In this document: in pieces, positions 1-8,078 of the stretch
Layout of the letters: every line of letters begins with the position of its first letter
How positions within the stretch are numbered: position 1 is the stretch's first letter
Assembly (NCBI GenBank): GCA_003161435.1
Contig: PMOS01000024.1
Coordinates: 1 to 64,000, forward strand
Reading direction: 5' to 3'
Length of the DNA: 64,000 nucleotides
Origin: Vulcanimicrobiota bacterium
Lineage (GTDB): Bacteria; Vulcanimicrobiota; Vulcanimicrobiia; Vulcanimicrobiales; Vulcanimicrobiaceae
The notes under the pieces: generated by a model
Seen by the model: the letters and a program-made list of their open reading frames with translations, nothing else
The model's database searches: none
What the model was told of the DNA's origin: nothing
Made by a program: the position numbers and the translations under genes

Positions 1-944
1 AAGCCGAACGAATAGAAGTGCGCGGGGTTGAGTCCCGCAGCCGAAACGTAGACCGTCGAACCCGAGGCGAAGTCGTTCGACTTGGTCGTGAAGCCCGCGT
101 TCGAATACGTCGTGAAGTTCAACGTCCCCAGCACGACCGAGTACGCGACGGCTTCGTACTGGTTCGTCGCCGTGTTTTGCACGGCGATCGCCCAGACGCC
201 CGAGTAGGGATTGTCGTACGGAGGTCCGGCCGTCCGGGTCGGACCGATGCCGGTTATCGGATCCGGTGAGGCCGCAAGCGGTGTCTGAAGCGTGATTTCC
301 GCATACCACGGATACTGCGCCCCGCCGCTGACCTGTTCGCAGCGGCCGGTGGCGTCGGTGGTGAACGTCGCCGAATAGCCCGCCCCGGCGTAGTTGCGCG
401 ACTGCGCCTTGTACGCCGTGCCGTCGGGCGGGAAAACCAGGTACTGGTAGGTCGTCGACGGCTTGAGATTCTCGCAGAGCCAGTACACCTGCGCGCCGTA
501 CGACAGCGTTTGATCGTCCAAGTACGGGACGGACGACGTCCCGGTGAGCACGATCGTGCCGCCGCTGGCCGACTGCCGGAAGCGCGCCTTGTGGTGCAGC
601 AGATCCGACAGCTTGGGGATCGGCGGGCGCGGCCCGTGGTACGGAACGAAGCGCGTCGTGCGGCTCAGACGCAGCGCGGCCGGAAGGCGGGCGAACGCGC
701 TCAGCTCGTCGCCGTTGCGCCCACCGATGACGCTTCGCGAGCCGAGCGGACGCGACAGATCGCCCAAAGGCAGCGGCGGCGGGGTCGGAGCGGGAGCCAT
801 TGAGTTGGCGGCCGCGCGAACGCTGCCTGCAGAGCGCGCGGCCGGCTGCGCCGACGTTTGCGCGAGTGCGACGAACCCGTCGGCGCCGAACACTGCGGCG
901 GCGACAATGGCGACAAGCGCCACCGTTCGCGTGAGATGTGTCAT
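1..944 (-). CDS. exported protein of unknown function, C-terminus cut by window edge
   Basis: An open frame runs from ATG at 944 to the left edge without a stop, about 314 residues. GGAG lies six bases before the ATG. Residues 1-29 form a signal peptide (basic start, then an Ala/Val-rich core ending near LAQTSA), followed by an Ala/Pro-rich linker to about residue 60. The rest is rich in Thr, Ser, Tyr and Gly with beta-like alternation and two visible cysteines (WLCENL and GRCEQV). No family was recognised. It is the last gene of a minus-strand run after a chaperone-like and a barrel gene, so it may be a surface substrate or tip protein of that cluster; this is inferred from position only. 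Confidence 0.7.
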   Translation of the reverse strand, partial: MTHLTRTVALVAIVAAAVFGADGFVALAQTSAQPAARSAGSVRAAANSMAPAPTPPPLPLGDLSRPLGSRSVIGGRNGDELSAFARLPAALRLSRTTRFVPYHGPRPPIPKLSDLLHHKARFRQSASGGTIVLTGTSSVPYLDDQTLSYGAQVYWLCENLKPSTTYQYLVFPPDGTAYKAQSRNYAGAGYSATFTTDATGRCEQVSGGAQYPWYAEITLQTPLAASPDPITGIGPTRTAGPPYDNPYSGVWAIAVQNTATNQYEAVAYSVVLGTLNFTTYSNAGFTTKSNDFASGSTVYVSAAGLNPAHFYSFG

Positions 945-976
945 TGAATCTCCGGAATCCGTTCCGTGTCGGCGCG

Positions 977-1765
977 CTAGCGCACCGTGAGGTTCGCTTG
1001 ACCTGCGACGAGATTCGGACCCCCGTAGTCGACGAGCGCGACCACGGAGTACGAACCCGGCACTAATTTCTTTCCGACTGCATCGATCAGCCGCTTCCCG
1101 GATCGTTCGACCAGCATCCCTTGCGGGAAGGTGACGCGATCGACGACGGTACCGCCCTGTTTCACCTCGACGCGCCCGCTGAGATAGACGTGCGCGTTGC
1201 CGGTATTGCGGAAATCGACCAGATAGTGTTGACCGTCGGAGAGTGACTGCGTCTTGACGTCGTCGATCTCACCGCCGATTCGGGTGGAATCGGGGATGAT
1301 CACGTAGATCTTCGACGCGATCCGCTCCACGATCGAGAGCCCGCCGCCCTTGCGCGTCGGACGCGTCGTGAAGAAGACCAGGTTGCTGTACTCGCCGGCC
1401 GCGCTCGCCGGAACATCGACCGAGAATCGGACTTGAGTGAACGATCCCGGTTCGATGTCGAACTCGCGCGGGTTGATCGAGATGTCCTTCGAGAGCGAAA
1501 ACGGCGATTTACCCGGTGCCGTGAACGCGTAGTTTCCGGTCGGCCCTACCGCATAGTCCGAGAGCGACGCCACGATGTGCACCGCGGCGCCGCTCGTGTT
1601 TCGGACCGTGATCGGGAAGGTCTCCTGCTTGCCGGGCTGCGTTGTCAGCTCGTACTTCGCCGGAGAGACGTCGACCGAGATGTCCGCCGACGACGGCGTG
1701 GTCAGCGCGAGCCCGAGGGCGGCGAGCAGACCAACGACAGTGAGAACACGCGATATACGCATCAC
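977..1765 (-). CDS. periplasmic pilus-chaperone-like protein
   Basis: 262 residues with a clear signal peptide (about 1-27, ending SSA). The mature start (DISVDVSPAKYEL) and the following PITVRNTSG stretch fit an immunoglobulin-like fold as in PapD/FimC chaperones or DUF916-type proteins. NPREFDIEPGSFTQVRFSVDVP resembles the conserved chaperone strand region. A second beta domain spans about 170-262. The start is GTG 1765 or the adjacent ATG 1762. It lies 42 bases after a pilin-like gene and 32 bases before another exported protein, all on the minus strand downstream of an usher-like barrel gene. The context supports a chaperone guiding exported subunits, but similarity to classical PapD is only moderate. 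Confidence 0.6.
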   Translation of the reverse strand: MMRISRVLTVVGLLAALGLALTTPSSADISVDVSPAKYELTTQPGKQETFPITVRNTSGAAVHIVASLSDYAVGPTGNYAFTAPGKSPFSLSKDISINPREFDIEPGSFTQVRFSVDVPASAAGEYSNLVFFTTRPTRKGGGLSIVERIASKIYVIIPDSTRIGGEIDDVKTQSLSDGQHYLVDFRNTGNAHVYLSGRVEVKQGGTVVDRVTFPQGMLVERSGKRLIDAVGKKLVPGSYSVVALVDYGGPNLVAGQANLTVR

Positions 1766-1807
1766 TAAGTATTCTCGGCGTTTCCGTCGGACGGATTGAG
1801 GTGGGCT

Positions 1808-2581
1808 CTAGCTCGGGATCAGCGCGATCGTGATGACCTGCGTGTTCGCGCCCGACGGCGCCGCCGGACTCACGTTCATGCTGACGTCCTCGCCCATGTA
1901 GTTCCACCCCGCGGGCGGAGCCGCGGCGGTGTTGTACAGCGTGAGGCCGCCCGCCGTGTAGGTCGTCGCAGTCGGCGTACCCGCCGTGACGACCGTGGCC
2001 GGCACACCGGGGTTACCCTGCGCACCGAAGCCGGCACCCGCCGTCACCGCGCCGAGGCCGGTGAGCGCAGTACCCGCGCCGGGTCCGCCGGTAGCGGCCG
2101 GGCAGACGCCCGAACCGGCGATCGCCGTCGCAGCCGACTGGGTCGGCTTGTTCTTGGGCGTCGCGTCGATCGGATAGGCGCAGATCACCGTACCGGCCTG
2201 CACCGCATCGACGTACTCGACGACCTTCACGCCGGCCGAGTCGTTCGAGTTCACGCCGACCGAGAGGGCGTTCTTGTAGTAGCAGCTGGTATACGTGCCT
2301 GCGCCACCGGGTGGTGTGATGCCGCCGTACGTCAGCGTCGCATTCGACGCTTCGGCTACGCCGGCTGCGCAATTTCCGGCGGTCGACGCCAGAATCGATG
2401 ATGGCACGGCGGGCTGAATCGCGCCGTTCGCATCGTAGTTGACGGCGATCGAAATCGACGCCGTCGCATTGACGGTGTACTTGAGCTGAGCCGATCCATA
2501 GACCGTCGGGGCCGCGGAGCTGGGCGCTGCCGTGACGGTCGCGATCCCCAGCATGACGAGAGCAGCAACTGCTCTTTTCAC
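1808..2581 (-). CDS. small exported pilin-like surface protein
   Basis: 257 residues from GTG 2581, chosen because AAAGGA lies about eight bases upstream and the signal peptide then starts at residue 1 (basic VKR, Ala/Val core, ending SSAAP). The mature part begins with a beta-type stretch (YGSAQLKYTVNATASI) and contains four cysteines (GNC, TSC, VIC, GVC) that could form two disulfides. It is rich in Gly, Ala and Thr. No catalytic motif is visible. Size, low complexity and position between an usher-like and a chaperone-like gene suggest an assembled surface subunit. A coat-protein-U-like pilin is another possibility; the family assignment is inference. Confidence 0.5.
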   Translation of the reverse strand: MKRAVAALVMLGIATVTAAPSSAAPTVYGSAQLKYTVNATASISIAVNYDANGAIQPAVPSSILASTAGNCAAGVAEASNATLTYGGITPPGGAGTYTSCYYKNALSVGVNSNDSAGVKVVEYVDAVQAGTVICAYPIDATPKNKPTQSAATAIAGSGVCPAATGGPGAGTALTGLGAVTAGAGFGAQGNPGVPATVVTAGTPTATTYTAGGLTLYNTAAAPPAGWNYMGEDVSMNVSPAAPSGANTQVITIALIPS

Positions 2582-2695
2582 GTTCGAATCCTTTCGAGTG
2601 AGGGACGCTAAATGAGAGAGGCGGTCGACGCCCCTAAACACGTCATCGACCGGATCGATGCGAACGCTTAGCTGCTTATCGGACGACTGAAAGTC

Positions 2696-5600
2696 TTAAC
2701 GCAGACTTAGCGGATACTGCTGGCCGCGCTTGGTCACCAGCGTCGCGCCGTAGGGCAAGCCCTTGCGCCAAAGGCGGATGTCGAAGGTGAACACCCGACC
2801 GGTGGGCTTGGGCAGCGTCACCTTGTAGCCGTCCTCGAAGAGCAGCGCGTCGCCTTCGCCGACCGACGCGATCGCCTTGAGCATGACGCGCACCGTGTGG
2901 CCGGCCTCGGGATCACGCGGGCTCATGCGCACGGTGAAGAGCGGGACGCGCGGGTCGACCGGGACGAGCGCGGCGGCGTCGGTGACGTCGGTTCGGTGCG
3001 CGGTCACGCTGAAGGCGTAGTCGCCCTTGGCGAGCGGCGGCACGACGACCGAGCCGATCCAGCGCCCGATCCGCGGGTCGAGGCGAAGCGGGAACGAACC
3101 GAACACGTCGCTCTCGACGGCGAGCTCCTTGACGTCCTTGGCGGCGGTTTGCGCGACGATCCGCAACAGCGCGCCGGGCGGTGCGATTGCCGGATCGGTG
3201 GTGACTTGGATCGGCATGCGTTTGCCGTCGTTGAACGTGTACACCACGTCCTTCGCGCCGGCGCCGAGCTTGAAGACGATCCCCGCGACGGAGACGCCGC
3301 CGGCGACCGCGACCGGCCCGTCCGGGCCGGACAAGACCGACAAACCGTCGGGGATCGTGTCGGGATCGACGGTCAGCGTGTACTGGCCCGGCGGCATGTT
3401 GTCCATGACGTACGAACCGTCGTCGTCGGTGATGACGGCGTGCTCGCCGGGCTCGGCCACGACGTAAACATTGTGCAAGCCGACCAGCGATCCGAAACCG
3501 CCGTCGGCCGGCGCCATGACGTTGCCCGAGATCGAGCCCAGCGGCGTCGCGCTGAAATCGAGTGGGGTCGACGTACCCGCCGAGACCGTGACCGTCTTCT
3601 TCGTGTCGGACAAGAACGCCACGCTCGATGGCACCGTCGATTGCACGATCTCGATCGTGTGCGCGCCCGGCGTCAGGCGGCCGACCGAATAGTGGCCGTC
3701 GGGCGCCGTCATCACGCTCTGCACGCCGTCGATCGAGATCCCGATCCCGCCCAGCGGACGCTTCACGCCATTGGCATCCGTGGCGACGATGCTGCCCGTC
3801 ACGCCGGCGAAGTTGCCGACGGCGAACTGGACCGTCGCCGTCTGGCCGCCCATCACTTGCACGCTCTGGTACTCGCGGTCGGCGATCAGCCCGGGCGCGA
3901 TCGACGCGGGGTCGAGCCGAACCGTGTGGGGCCCTTGCGCAACGAACCGGAACTCGAACTCGCCGGACGAGTCGGTGCGCTGCGAGACGCGGCCGTCCAG
4001 GATGATGATCGCGTTGTTGTAGCCGCGCGCGCTCGACGCGTTGAACGCCAACCCGTTCGCTGCGCTCGCGAACGTCACGACGCCGCGGATGACCGCCGGC
4101 AAGTTCGGGTTCGAGCGTCCCGACGTGCTCGGCGCCTCGCCGAAACCGAACGGGCCGATCAGCGACGCGCTGAACGCGGTGCCCTTGCCGGCGCCCAGGC
4201 CCGTCTGCCGGAAAAATTCACCGCTGACCTGAACGGCGACGACGGCCGACAGCCGGCGCACGAGCGAAAGCGTCGTATCGAGCAGCCGCGACGGCGTTCC
4301 GTTGTTGGACGACGTCTCGATCGTCTGACTGATCTCCGCGTCGAGCTTACGCCCCAGCGAGCGGCGGTACGAGAACGTTTGCGCGCCGCCGTCGCCGTTG
4401 CTCGCGCCGCCCCCGGTCGAGGTGCTGCGGGAGAACTGATACGCGGCGGTGCCGCCGAACATCGGCCGGCTCACGCCTAGCGAGAGCTGCTTTTGCATCG
4501 CGGCGCCCGTTCCGCCGGCCACCGAGCTGGACTGCAGCGTCTCGAACAGCGACAGGCTGTGCAGGCTCTCGGTCAGGGTGAGCGCGGCGTTGCGCTGGAT
4601 CGACGTCGTGCCGTCGGAGTGCAGGCCGTCGATCCCGGTGACGTATTGGAAACCGAAGTTGGTCCAACTCTTGTTTCCCGACAGCGTGAGGTGATCGTCG
4701 TGCTGCACGTCGGAGTCGATGCGCTCGTCGCTATGGCCCACGTCGAGGTCGAGATCGCCGAGCTGGTCGGAGTGCTTGCGGATCGCGAGGTCGCCGGTGA
4801 AACCGCCTTGCAGCGCGCCGGTCAGCGTCTCGAAGCCGCCGGGCGAGAACTGCAGCTGGAGGCTGCTGAAGATCGACTTGCTCTGCCAGTCGGCATGAAA
4901 CGCGCCGGCCACGTTCGCCCCGTCGGGGACGTTGCCGACCGAGTGCACCGACGAAACCGCGAGCTCCGTATCGGTCGAGAGCGCCGCCCCGAAATGATGG
5001 AAGCCGAAGTCGGTGATCGCCTCGCGGCCGAGCCCGCCCTCGCCGGAGCCGAGATATTCAGAGGCGGACAGGAACCCGCCGAAGGCGTTCCAGTTCCGCC
5101 GCACGCCGTAGATGCGGTAGTCGGTCCCATCGGTCTGATTGGCGGTCGAGGTCAGGAACGAGAGGTCGCCGTTGCGCTCGGGGATGTCCAGGCTGATCCC
5201 GCGCGCGAAGCCGCCGATCTCGAGCTGACTGTCGCTCGGACCGGTGACCTGACCGTACGTCAGGCCGTACTGCGGCGTCCGGTAGCCGATGATGAGCGAG
5301 CCGGCGGCGGCGCCGCCGGCACCGTACCCGAACGCGTTCGACACCGAGAGCGAGGTCTGCTCCGTGCGCCGCTCGGCGACCAGCGATAGCGCGGTCGAAT
5401 AGTTGTCGATGCTCTCGCTGAACCCGTTGCGGCTCGAGCGATTGAGCCCGAGTTGATAGGTCCCCGTTCCCTTAAAGACGATGGGGCCGTCGCCCAAGAA
5501 CGAGCGCGGCCGAGGAGTTCCCGAGGGCCGCGGCCCCGGGGAAGCTGACGGCGCGGCCGACGCCGACGGTGCGGCCGACGGCGACGGCACGGCCGACGGC

Positions 5601-5827
5601 ACCGGCGCGCGCGGCAGCGGGCCGACCGACGGCAACGGCGCGAGCGACAGCACGGGCGCGGGCGAGGGCACGTTCAACGCGAGCACGGGAACCGCGATCG
5701 GAAAGTCGAGCCTGACCGCGAGAAGCGGGGCCGCTCGCAGCCCCGTGTCCGACGCCAGGAAGATCGTCGAGAGGGTCAGACAAGCGGAGCCCGCCGCCGC
5801 TATCAAGCGGCGTGCATGGGGTCGCAC
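2696..5827 (-). CDS. usher-like outer-membrane barrel protein with Cna-B-type repeats
   Basis: 1043 residues. Signal peptide about 1-32, then a Pro/Ser/Ala-rich linker (about 50-108). A long stretch of alternating hydrophobic and polar residues (about 110-570) is typical of an outer-membrane beta-barrel. The C-terminal part holds about three carboxypeptidase-regulatory/Cna-B-like domains, each with a turn like DSSGEFEF, APDGHYSVG or DDDGSYVMD. A final beta domain ends LYPLSLR-like at the C-terminus. The layout (barrel followed by C-terminal beta domains, next to a chaperone-like and a pilin-like gene) recalls FimD-type ushers, though no classical usher signature was recognised. Start is GTG 5827; its ribosome site is weak. 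It is the first gene of the minus-strand cluster and divergent from flagellin. Confidence 0.6.
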   Translation of the reverse strand: MRPHARRLIAAAGSACLTLSTIFLASDTGLRAAPLLAVRLDFPIAVPVLALNVPSPAPVLSLAPLPSVGPLPRAPVPSAVPSPSAAPSASAAPSASPGPRPSGTPRPRSFLGDGPIVFKGTGTYQLGLNRSSRNGFSESIDNYSTALSLVAERRTEQTSLSVSNAFGYGAGGAAAGSLIIGYRTPQYGLTYGQVTGPSDSQLEIGGFARGISLDIPERNGDLSFLTSTANQTDGTDYRIYGVRRNWNAFGGFLSASEYLGSGEGGLGREAITDFGFHHFGAALSTDTELAVSSVHSVGNVPDGANVAGAFHADWQSKSIFSSLQLQFSPGGFETLTGALQGGFTGDLAIRKHSDQLGDLDLDVGHSDERIDSDVQHDDHLTLSGNKSWTNFGFQYVTGIDGLHSDGTTSIQRNAALTLTESLHSLSLFETLQSSSVAGGTGAAMQKQLSLGVSRPMFGGTAAYQFSRSTSTGGGASNGDGGAQTFSYRRSLGRKLDAEISQTIETSSNNGTPSRLLDTTLSLVRRLSAVVAVQVSGEFFRQTGLGAGKGTAFSASLIGPFGFGEAPSTSGRSNPNLPAVIRGVVTFASAANGLAFNASSARGYNNAIIILDGRVSQRTDSSGEFEFRFVAQGPHTVRLDPASIAPGLIADREYQSVQVMGGQTATVQFAVGNFAGVTGSIVATDANGVKRPLGGIGISIDGVQSVMTAPDGHYSVGRLTPGAHTIEIVQSTVPSSVAFLSDTKKTVTVSAGTSTPLDFSATPLGSISGNVMAPADGGFGSLVGLHNVYVVAEPGEHAVITDDDGSYVMDNMPPGQYTLTVDPDTIPDGLSVLSGPDGPVAVAGGVSVAGIVFKLGAGAKDVVYTFNDGKRMPIQVTTDPAIAPPGALLRIVAQTAAKDVKELAVESDVFGSFPLRLDPRIGRWIGSVVVPPLAKGDYAFSVTAHRTDVTDAAALVPVDPRVPLFTVRMSPRDPEAGHTVRVMLKAIASVGEGDALLFEDGYKVTLPKPTGRVFTFDIRLWRKGLPYGATLVTKRGQQYPLSLR

Positions 5828-5899
5828 ATCCGTAGCATCGGCGACGCGCGGGTGCCTCTGTAGCGCCGCCGTTCAGATGTCGTTAAGGCGCCCACAACC

Positions 5900-5926
5900 T
5901 AAGCTGCGGCGGTACGATGCCGATAG
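5900..5926 (+). promoter_or_regulatory. sigma-28 (FliA-type) promoter of flagellin
   Basis: TAAG at 5900-5903 and GCCGATAG at 5919-5926 are separated by exactly 15 bases. This matches the known sigma-28 pattern TAAA-N15-GCCGATAA with one mismatch in each element. It lies about 75 bases before the flagellin start, so transcription would begin near 5933 and give a leader of roughly 67 bases. Confidence 0.75.
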
Positions 5927-5934
5927 GATTCATA

Positions 5935-5999
5935 GGGGACCTGGGGTCCTCACGCCCACGGACGCAGTACTTCCATGGAGGGAAGACCGCAAAGCCAGC
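5935..5999 (+). promoter_or_regulatory. structured 5' leader of flagellin mRNA with sequestered ribosome site
   Basis: Two hairpins can be drawn. One pairs 5935-5941 with 5945-5951 (GGACC with GGTCC at its core, three-base loop). The second pairs CTTCC (5970-5974) with GGAAG (5981-5985). The purine run GGAGGGAAG (5977-5985), the only Shine-Dalgarno-like sequence before the ATG, lies in the second hairpin's loop and 3' arm. Spacing from it to the ATG is long (14 or more bases). This suggests translational control of flagellin, which is inference from the drawn structure. Confidence 0.35.
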
Positions 6000-7253
6000 A
6001 TGGACGTCTTAGGCCTCTCCGGGATCGCGCTGAACGCGAGCCTGAAGACACAAAGCGCGCTGATGACGGAGACGGAACGTCTCTCGTCTGGTTTGCGCGT
6101 GAACACGGCCGCCGACGATCCAAGCGGACTGGCGATCGCGGAGAACCTCGCGACCAAGGTCGCCGGCCTCGATCAGGGCGCCCACGAGATTCAAAACGCG
6201 AACAACGCGCTGTCGGTCGCCGACGGCGCGCTCTCGACGATCTCCGACATCATTCAGCGCATGCGCGCGCTCGTCGTCGAATCCCGCAATGGCCTGCAGA
6301 GTGCCGCGGACCTGAGCAACACGCAGGACGAGCTCAACCAGCTCACCCAGGAGATCAACCAGATCGCGGCGAGCACGCAGTTCAACGGACGGCAGCTGCT
6401 CGACGGAAGCGCGTCGAGCATCCTCGCGCAGCCGACGCGCGCGCTGCTCGTGCTCAATCCCGCGGCCAGCGGCGGGGGCAACATCATCGACCAGAGCGTC
6501 GACCCGGCCGCACCCTACGTCGCGCCCAATGCGCCCCAGATGGTGCAGCAGGTGTCGGTGGATTCGTACGATCCGGTTTCGAACTCGCTGAACGTCACGG
6601 TCACCCTGGGCAGTCAGGAGTCGGCGTTCGGGCCCGAGCAGACGTATACGCTTCCGGTTGCGAACGGCACGAACTTCCCGACCGGCTTCAGCGCGCCGAC
6701 CCCGGGCAATCCGACCTTCGTGCAGCAATCCCAGAACGGGGGCGGCCCACAGGTCCTCGCCTTCAACATCGGCACGCTCACCCCGGCGGACGTCGGCAGC
6801 GTCGGGCTGCTGGTCACGCTTCCCGCGCAGAGCAAGGCGCCCGGTGCGGCACTGGACGTCAACAGCGGCGACGGCGAAGGGTCGATCGTCAGCGTCGACA
6901 TCCCCGGCGTCAGCGCGGTCAACCTCGGCGTCAACGAGGTGATCCTCGGCGACGACCTCGAGGACCAAGGCGCGGAGTATCGGCTCGACAACGCGATCAC
7001 CACGCTCGGCGGGATCCGCGCGACGGTCGGCGCGCAAATGGTTTCGCTCCAAGAAGCGGTCACCAACGGCAACACGGCCGCGGTGAACACGCAGATGTCC
7101 GAGAGCGCGATCCGCGACACGAATGTCGGCGCGGAGACAACCGCCTTCACCCGCGATCAGATCTTGAGCTCGTTCCAATCTAAGTTGGTCGCGAGCACCG
7201 AACGGATGTCCGCGATCGTCGCAACCCTGGTCGCCGACTCGATCGTCCGCTAG
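6000..7253 (+). CDS. fliC: flagellin
   Basis: 417 residues from ATG 6000, the start that gives the standard flagellin N-terminus. Residues 1-138 are the conserved helical D0/D1 region (ERLSSGLRVNTAADDPSGLA at 26-45, then the NANNALSVADGAL heptad region and TQFNGRQLLDG). Residues about 139-325 are a variable beta-rich domain exposed on the filament. The C-terminal D1/D0 segment follows (IRDTNVGAETTAFTRDQIL). It is exported through the flagellar type III apparatus and polymerises into the filament. No other flagellar gene is in the window, so it stands alone under its own sigma-28 promoter. A start further upstream is unlikely because that part has no flagellin similarity and contains the promoter. 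Confidence 0.95.
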   Translation: MDVLGLSGIALNASLKTQSALMTETERLSSGLRVNTAADDPSGLAIAENLATKVAGLDQGAHEIQNANNALSVADGALSTISDIIQRMRALVVESRNGLQSAADLSNTQDELNQLTQEINQIAASTQFNGRQLLDGSASSILAQPTRALLVLNPAASGGGNIIDQSVDPAAPYVAPNAPQMVQQVSVDSYDPVSNSLNVTVTLGSQESAFGPEQTYTLPVANGTNFPTGFSAPTPGNPTFVQQSQNGGGPQVLAFNIGTLTPADVGSVGLLVTLPAQSKAPGAALDVNSGDGEGSIVSVDIPGVSAVNLGVNEVILGDDLEDQGAEYRLDNAITTLGGIRATVGAQMVSLQEAVTNGNTAAVNTQMSESAIRDTNVGAETTAFTRDQILSSFQSKLVASTERMSAIVATLVADSIVR

Positions 7254-7259
7254 TTCAAA

Positions 7260-7724
7260 CTACGATTTCGTAGGGGCGTTGTCGCGTTCGGCCGGCGGCG
7301 GGATCGGCGCGATGATGCTGTTCTGCTGCGGATCGTAGTGCTCGCCGTCGGCGGCGTTGAGGACGCGGAAGACGACGTACTCGTGGCGCTTCTTTGCCGC
7401 TCGGCCGCCGGCGTCCAGACCCTCGCCGTCGTACACGACGAGGTGCGACCGGCCGTCGTCTCCGGTCGCCAGCGCGTAGCGCAGCCGCGCGCGCTCGGCC
7501 GGCGGGACCTTGGCCTCCGTCGCGAGGACCTCCGAGCGCTGGGCGGCATCGAGCGGGACCTGACCCGGCGCACCTGCGCGCGAAACCGGCGAGTTCATCG
7601 GCCCGTTCGAGGACGCGGCGGACGGCGAGGCGCTCGGGCCGCCGCTGGTGCCGTCCGCCCGGGTCCCGGAGCACGCGCAGAGCAACGCCGCCGCGGCAAA
7701 CCCTGCCGCGAGTCGGATCGACAT
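7260..7724 (-). CDS. small lipoprotein of unknown function
   Basis: 154 residues from ATG 7724. The N-terminus is a lipoprotein signal (basic start, Ala-rich core, then ALLCAC); the modified cysteine is probably C18, with a slightly unusual LCAC lipobox. A Ser/Ala/Pro-rich tether of about 35 residues follows. A compact charged domain (about 60-135) contains RLRYALATGDDGRSHLVVYD and EYVVFRVLNA, and the tail is Pro-rich. No family was recognised. It is convergent with flagellin (stops six bases apart) and divergent from the M-box riboswitch transcript. Confidence 0.65.
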   Translation of the reverse strand: MSIRLAAGFAAAALLCACSGTRADGTSGGPSASPSAASSNGPMNSPVSRAGAPGQVPLDAAQRSEVLATEAKVPPAERARLRYALATGDDGRSHLVVYDGEGLDAGGRAAKKRHEYVVFRVLNAADGEHYDPQQNSIIAPIPPPAERDNAPTKS

Positions 7725-7812
7725 GGCTCGGGAGCTTCACGCTCGCGCCGGGCCCTTCCCGTACGGGGTGCGCGAAACGTGCTTGACGCCTGAGGGTACA
7801 CTTGAGGTGGAT

Positions 7813-7979
7813 TCCTCGTTAGGTGAGGCGTCCACACGCAGATACGCCGCTGCCCGGAAAGGTCGAGAGACCCCGACGTGGTGACCAGGCTCCGCCGAAT
7901 CAAGGCGGCGCTTAATGCGGCTGAACCGGAGAAACGCTCCGGTTCGATGGCGTGTGGTGCTGAAGCTCGACGTTGAGGA
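7813..7979 (+). ncRNA. M-box (ykoK leader) magnesium riboswitch
   Basis: The conserved M-box landmarks occur in order. The closing P1 pairs TCCTC (7813-7817) with GAGGA (7975-7979). Next come GTTAGGTGAGGC (7818-7829), GCCGCTGCCCGGAAA with the following GGTCGAGAGACC hairpin, GCTTAATGC near 7910-7917, a CCGG/CCGG hairpin, and GTGCTGAAGCTC near 7958-7969. This RNA class folds around several Mg2+ ions and shuts off downstream Mg2+ uptake genes when Mg2+ is plentiful. It precedes an MgtE-N/CBS gene and an NRAMP-type transporter, which fits that role. Between 7725 and 7812 I see no gene and no convincing promoter. Confidence 0.93.
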
Positions 7980-8025
7980 CGTGACTCCGGCGCCGCGGCG
8001 CCGGTGGACGCCATCGCGCCGAGCC

Positions 8026-8057
8026 GCCGGACGGGAGAGATCCCAACCGGCTTTTTT
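8026..8057 (+). terminator. intrinsic terminator, expression platform of the M-box
   Basis: GCCGG (8026-8030) pairs with CCGGC (8047-8051). An inner GGGA/TCCC pair (8033-8036 with 8041-8044) extends the stem, and six T residues (8052-8057) follow directly. It sits between the M-box and the ribosome site of the next gene. A near-perfect palindrome at 7987-8004 could take part in the alternative fold. Confidence 0.8.
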
Positions 8058-8078
8058 GTTGGAGGGGGGTGCGGTCGA

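Noticed and set aside
2897-4480. Long plus-strand open frame opposite the usher-like gene
   Set aside because: Arg/Asp/Ala-rich composition with no domain; typical antisense shadow in GC-rich DNA. The same holds for 40921-42234, 44392-45759, 25749-28127 and 49249-50784.
5481-5999. N-terminal extension of flagellin
   Set aside because: It lies antisense to the usher-like gene, spans the sigma-28 promoter, and lacks flagellin similarity.
5955-6010. GEMM cyclic-di-GMP riboswitch at the flagellin leader
   Set aside because: Only the CGCAAAGCC-like 3' strand is similar; the conserved 5' GGCAAA element and the second hairpin are not evident, and the match runs into the coding start.
7776-7812. 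TTGACG (7783-7788) and TACACT (7797-7802) as promoter of the M-box transcript
   Set aside because: Spacing is only eight bases; no -10 element at the normal distance.
8004-8078. Earlier start (8004) for the MgtE-N/CBS gene
   Set aside because: It lies in the riboswitch expression platform, and the terminator would be in the coding region; ATG 8079 has a strong ribosome site.
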